Source of the DNA: Candidatus Poribacteria bacterium
Lineage (GTDB): Bacteria; Poribacteria; WGA-4E; WGA-3G
Assembly: GCA_022826805.1 (NCBI GenBank)
Contig: JAJDUH010000022.1
Span: 1-64,000 of the forward strand
Length of the DNA: 64,000 nt
Reading direction: 5' to 3'
Positions 60,574 to 64,000 of the stretch are shown here, one piece after another; the first letter of the stretch is position 1, and each line of letters begins with the position of its first letter. Under the pieces are notes generated by a model, which searched no databases, was not told where the DNA came from, and worked only from the letters and a program-made list of their open reading frames with translations. Both the position numbers and the translations under genes were made by a program.

Positions 60574-61734
60574 ATGTTTTATCCTGCCTATATAAACCTT
60601 CAGGATCGGAAATGCCTCGTTGTCGGCGGTGGTACTGTTGCCGAACGAAAAGTTGTCGCTATGCTCCTCAGCGGCGGTAATGTCACGCTGATTAGTCCGG
60701 ACGCAACAGAATTGCTAACTTTCCTCGCACATATCGGCACAATTCACTGGCACAAACGTCAGTTGAAGGCAGGTGATACCAACGGCTACTTTCTCGTCTG
60801 TGCTGCGACCGATTTTAAAGATATTAACTCCGCTGTCTTCGCAGAAGCACACGAAAAGAACAAAATTCGCTTAGTCAATGTTGTCGATGTTATTCCGCAA
60901 TGCACCTTCGCTGCTGCTTCCGTTGTAACCAATGGTGAGCTCATGCTCAGTATTTCTACGAGTGGTAAGAGTCCCGCGACGAGTCGCCGTATTCGTGAAT
61001 ATTTTGAGAAATTACTAAACACAACTTCGTTATACACACTCGGCTATGAGGCTGGAAAACCGGTGCCTATTGAGAATCAAGAACTCCCTTATCCTGTCTA
61101 TCTCTTGTTGGAAAATCGCAACTGTTTTGTCTTATATAAACAGAAAACACCAGAGATTGAACATCGCATCTCACTGTTACAACAGTGCGGTGCCTCCGTT
61201 TTATGTATGGCACCCGACGCAATAAAATCCCATCATCTTGATAATGCATTTCTTGTGATTACAAACGAATCCTCTGCTGTAGGTATGTATTGTGAAGAGA
61301 AGAGGGGCTTCATTCGGGAATACCTTAACGAACCCAATACCGGGACCTATTTCACGCCGCATCTCATAGTAGATGACAATCTCATAATTAGTGTCGCTGC
61401 TCGCAGCATCGCGGGTACTGAGAAGGCAGAACGTCTCCGAAAGAAACTGGCGAACCAGTTTGAAAACAACGGCTATGGGGCATTTATCGAATTCCTCGGG
61501 GCGCACCGTTCTGCGATTCTTAGGTCTTTTTCGACTTCAAAAAAGCGCGCTGACTTTTTTGAGACGCTTATTGATAATGTTGAAGTGAATGGTTCGCAAC
61601 CGCAGAGGTGTTGTCTTCGTCTTACAGACCCTGGATGTGCTGCTGAATGCCTTTTCAACTGGGTTCGGGGGGACAGGTTGGAGTGTGCCAATACCTACAC
61701 CTCAAACCTGTTGGACGTACATTCTGATAACTGA
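60574..61734 (+). CDS. Siroheme-synthase N-domain (precorrin-2 dehydrogenase) protein with a degenerate second copy
   Basis: 386 residues. Residues 1-150 match the Met8p/CysG N-terminal fold: YPAYINLQDRKCLVVGGGTV with NAD-binding GGGTVAERKV, LVNVVDVIPQCTFAAASVVT and STSGKSPATSRRIRE. Residues about 178-345 repeat the layout (YPVYLLLENRNCFVLYKQKT, YFTPHLIVDDNLIISVAARS, IAGTEKAERLRKKL) but the glycine-rich NAD loop is gone. The first copy should oxidise precorrin-2 to sirohydrochlorin and insert iron. A Cys-rich tail (about 345-386) runs into a heptamer repeat that supplies the stop. Such genes commonly precede ccsA-like and hemA genes, as here. No RBS. Confidence 0.8.
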   Translation: MFYPAYINLQDRKCLVVGGGTVAERKVVAMLLSGGNVTLISPDATELLTFLAHIGTIHWHKRQLKAGDTNGYFLVCAATDFKDINSAVFAEAHEKNKIRLVNVVDVIPQCTFAAASVVTNGELMLSISTSGKSPATSRRIREYFEKLLNTTSLYTLGYEAGKPVPIENQELPYPVYLLLENRNCFVLYKQKTPEIEHRISLLQQCGASVLCMAPDAIKSHHLDNAFLVITNESSAVGMYCEEKRGFIREYLNEPNTGTYFTPHLIVDDNLIISVAARSIAGTEKAERLRKKLANQFENNGYGAFIEFLGAHRSAILRSFSTSKKRADFFETLIDNVEVNGSQPQRCCLRLTDPGCAAECLFNWVRGDRLECANTYTSNLLDVHSDN

Positions 61735-61748
61735 TAACTGACAACTAT
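61724..61748. repeat. Heptamer repeat overlapping the 60574 gene's stop
   Basis: TGA, TAACTGA, TAACTGA, CAACTAT; the stop TGA of the preceding gene is part of the first unit, and the next gene starts 5 bp after the tract. Confidence 0.6.
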
Positions 61749-61752
61749 TCCT

Positions 61753-62595
61753 ATGATAAATTTTCTATTTCTTGTCACCCTTTTAATATACTTAGCAGCA
61801 AGTATTTTTCATACGCTTTCGCTGGCTATAGGGAGTCGTGCTGAAGGATCAGTAATTCGTCCAACGATTGAGCGTATCGCTTTTTGGAGCACTATCGTCG
61901 GTTTTGCGTTTCTGACCTTATTTATCGCACTCTGGTGGCTACAGCAAGGGCATTTTCCAATGACGCACTGGACCGATTCCACCGCGTTTTTTGCGTGGTC
62001 AATCACGCTGATTTATCTACTCATTGTGCGTTTGACGCATCTCCGTACACTTGGCAGTTTCGTCATGCCCGTTGCATTCATTGCGATACTCATCTCATAT
62101 AGTTTTGCAACGCACACCGCTGCGCTTCCAGAGCCCTTACAAAACTATTGGCTTCTGGCACATACCACACTCATTTTTCTCGCTTATGCCGCATTCATCG
62201 CCGCGTTCGGATTTGGATTGATGTATCTGATAGAGGAACGGAAAATTCGCAGAAAGACAAACGCACTCCTTGACAATCTCCTGCCCTCTCTCGGTGTTTC
62301 CGATGAACTTGGATATCGTTGTACGATCCTGGGTGTGATTCTGCTCACGATGGGAGTTATTGTTGGGAGTCTCTGGACCCAATATATTCGGGATGTGCCT
62401 TGGAGATGGCTTGATGCGAAGGTGATCTCCACCTTTGTGACGTTGTTTATCTATGTTGCCCAAATTGGGATCCGCCAATTTTGGGGGTGGCACGGACGCA
62501 GAGCAGCGTATGCCGCAATTGTTGGCTTTGTTGCTGTCCTCTGTACCTATGTTGGCGTAGACCTATTTTTAGACAGCATGCACACATACCGCTAA
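61753..62595 (+). CDS. Cytochrome c assembly/HemX-like membrane protein (CcsA family)
   Basis: 280 residues with about eight hydrophobic helices. The CcsA-type pieces are FAWSITLIYLLIVRLTHLRT in the first half, and GVILLTMGVIVGSLWTQY plus IRQFWGWHGRRAAYAAI near the C-terminus, with the tryptophan-rich and histidine-bearing segments of heme-handling proteins. In many bacteria the hemX gene next to hemA encodes such a protein, which tunes HemA levels or handles heme. A cytochrome c assembly role is the alternative. Follows the siroheme-like gene by 18 bp. Confidence 0.78.
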   Translation: MINFLFLVTLLIYLAASIFHTLSLAIGSRAEGSVIRPTIERIAFWSTIVGFAFLTLFIALWWLQQGHFPMTHWTDSTAFFAWSITLIYLLIVRLTHLRTLGSFVMPVAFIAILISYSFATHTAALPEPLQNYWLLAHTTLIFLAYAAFIAAFGFGLMYLIEERKIRRKTNALLDNLLPSLGVSDELGYRCTILGVILLTMGVIVGSLWTQYIRDVPWRWLDAKVISTFVTLFIYVAQIGIRQFWGWHGRRAAYAAIVGFVAVLCTYVGVDLFLDSMHTYR

Positions 62596-62624
62596 GGATG
62601 TTGGCAACAGAGGGGCTTCTAAAT

Positions 62625-62653
62625 TTGACACAACCTAAAATATGTGATATAAT
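62625..62653 (+). promoter_or_regulatory. Consensus sigma-70 promoter of hemA
   Basis: TTGACA (62625-62630), 17-bp spacer, TATAAT (62648-62653): both hexamers perfect. Transcript starts near 62660, about 42 nt before the hemA ATG. The strongest promoter in the window. Confidence 0.85.
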
Positions 62654-62701
62654 TTACCCAATGCACGTGTGTTCACCTTTTTCAAATTCTCTTGAGGAAA
62701 A

Positions 62702-64000
62702 ATGAACCAGATTGTCTCCGTCGGAACCAGCCATCATGTTGCTCCCATTGAATTCAGGGAAAAATTGGCGTTTTCCGAAGAACAACTTATTGAATTCCTC
62801 CAGCGTTTGCGTGAATCTGATCAGGTTCAAGAGGCAGTGATTCTCTCCACTTGTAACAGGGTAGAAGTTTATGCACTTGCACATTCAGTGCAAAATGCCG
62901 ACGCAGCTGCCAAAATGTTGGTCGAATGCCTCGCTCGCTACCATCAGATCGGCGTGGATTCACTCAAGAAATGGTGTTATCTCCACCGTAACTTGGAGAC
63001 GATCCAGCATCTCTTCAGAGTGACATCGAGTCTTGATTCCATGGTAGTTGGTGAATCCCAAATACTGGGTCAAGTTAAAACCGCTTACGATCTGTCGCGT
63101 TCAGCAGGCGGCGTGGGGGTTGTTCTCAATCGGCTTTTCACCAAGGCTTTCAGTGTCGGCAAACGTATCCGCTCCGAGACAACAATCACTACTGGTGCTG
63201 TCTCTATTAGTTACGCTGCTGTTGAACTCGCCAAAAAGATTTTCAATACACTTCAGGGCAAGACTGTCGCCATTATCGGGGCTGGTGAAATGAGCGAACT
63301 TACCGCAAAGCATCTCGTCGCAAATGGTGCCTCCAACGTCCTCGTCGCAAATCGTACTTACGAACGTGCTGTCAAAATCGCCGAGAAGTTTAACGGAACT
63401 CCTCTCCCTTATAATAGCGATCTCGATTTCCTCATTGATGCCGACATTGTCATCAGTTCTACGAATGCTCCCGACTACCTCATCAAACGGCAGCCTCTCA
63501 TTGACATCATGCGCAAACGTAAGCACCGATATATGTTCTTCATTGACATTGCTGTTCCACGGGATATTGACCCGGACGTAAGTAAAATTGACAACGCTTT
63601 CCTCTACAATATTGATGATCTTGAAGCGGTTGTCGCCTCCAACCTCAAAGATAGGCAACACGAAGCAGTCCGAGCAGAACAGATCGTCTCCGAAGAAGCC
63701 AAGCGGTTCTACAACCAATTACAAACCTTTCAGGTCAATCCTACAATTAAAGCACTCCATCAGCAGTTTCAACAGATAGCCGACACCGAATTGCAGGCGT
63801 GTTTCTACAAAGCAACACTCTCCGATCAGCAGGAAGCTGCCATTACTTCCATGACGCAGGCAATTGTCAAAAAATTGCTTCACCATCCTATGCAGAATCT
63901 CCGCGGCGCCGTCAACGATGGTAGTATTGACCACGCACAATATGTCGAAGCATTACAGGAATTGTTTGCACTGGATGTTAACGATGATAATTCGGGAGTG
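62702..64000 (+). CDS. hemA: Glutamyl-tRNA reductase, 3' end beyond the window
   Basis: 433 codons are present without a stop. VSVGTSHHVAPIEFREKLAF, the catalytic cysteine in LSTCNRVEVYA (about residue 50), VVGESQILGQVKTAYDLSR, NAD(P)-binding VAIIGAGEMSELTAKHLVAN and FIDIAVPRDIDPDV, then the C-terminal dimerisation helix. It reduces glutamyl-tRNA to glutamate-1-semialdehyde, the first committed step of the C5 heme pathway, feeding HemL and HemB encoded upstream. GAGG 4 bp before the ATG. By length almost complete; a few residues are probably missing. hemC would be expected next. Confidence 0.95.
   Translation, partial: MNQIVSVGTSHHVAPIEFREKLAFSEEQLIEFLQRLRESDQVQEAVILSTCNRVEVYALAHSVQNADAAAKMLVECLARYHQIGVDSLKKWCYLHRNLETIQHLFRVTSSLDSMVVGESQILGQVKTAYDLSRSAGGVGVVLNRLFTKAFSVGKRIRSETTITTGAVSISYAAVELAKKIFNTLQGKTVAIIGAGEMSELTAKHLVANGASNVLVANRTYERAVKIAEKFNGTPLPYNSDLDFLIDADIVISSTNAPDYLIKRQPLIDIMRKRKHRYMFFIDIAVPRDIDPDVSKIDNAFLYNIDDLEAVVASNLKDRQHEAVRAEQIVSEEAKRFYNQLQTFQVNPTIKALHQQFQQIADTELQACFYKATLSDQQEAAITSMTQAIVKKLLHHPMQNLRGAVNDGSIDHAQYVEALQELFALDVNDDNSGV

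Overview
The window looks like a chromosomal segment of an uncultured bacterium of the Candidatus Poribacteria type. The clues are large polytopic membrane proteins of the DUF6784/DUF6785 kind, four scattered Gfo/Idh/MocA oxidoreductases, a complete Pup-proteasome locus outside Actinobacteria, a LolA-like carrier implying two membranes, and intergenic spaces full of short hairpins and heptamer repeats. The phylum call is an inference from gene content; the gene calls do not depend on it. No rRNA, tRNA, CRISPR array or transposase gene was seen.

Layout. 0.1-4.9 kb (minus strand): two similar membrane proteins flanking an archaeal-type phosphopantothenate synthetase, with a duplicated promoter. 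4.9-5.9 kb: a repeat-rich spacer with a MITE-like element and a 217-bp composite repeat. 5.9-13.1 kb: a restriction-modification pair (nuclease-methylase fusion plus specificity subunit) and a giant membrane-anchored TPR protein. An inverted, diverged copy of the composite repeat lies just beyond at 13.4-13.7 kb, so the island is bracketed. 13.8-24.7 kb: VOC-fold proteins and a VOC remnant, two sugar-dehydrogenase-like oxidoreductases, a propeller-SpoIIE phosphatase sensor, a DUF58 protein, a decayed PIN toxin with its antitoxin, and three tandem VOC genes. 24.8-28.6 kb: metH with a 66-bp in-frame duplication.

29.4-42.1 kb is a housekeeping run on the plus strand: lolA-like, pgsA, thpR and recA, then the full pupylation/proteasome set (ARC/Mpa ATPase, dop, pup, prcB, prcA, pafA), then ppdK. 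Pup ends in GGQ, so Dop must deamidate it before PafA ligates it to targets; the ARC ring then feeds pupylated proteins to the PrcAB core.

42.4-50.6 kb is accessory DNA: a Uma2 nuclease-like protein, a cupin, a HigB/HigA pair with a nonsense-mutated toxin, a sugar dehydrogenase, a two-gene putative defence unit (DUF262/DUF1524 protein with a cold-shock-like tail, followed by a stand-alone PD-(D/E)XK protein), a broken ankyrin gene, and rtcB with an apparently leaderless promoter. Between rtcB and the next gene lies a textbook sigma-54 promoter followed about 130 nt later by a terminator, with no ORF: a candidate small RNA.

50.8-56.7 kb holds a flavin disulfide reductase, a D-aminoacylase-like amidohydrolase, a lipoprotein, an oxidoreductase and an exported protein. 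56.7-64 kb is a tetrapyrrole cluster: hemB, hemL, a polyprenyl diphosphate synthase, an internally duplicated siroheme-synthase-like protein, a CcsA/HemX-like membrane protein, and hemA, which runs off the end. Several genes carry single fresh lesions (VOC remnant, PIN, HigB, ankyrin), which suggests ongoing decay of accessory genes.
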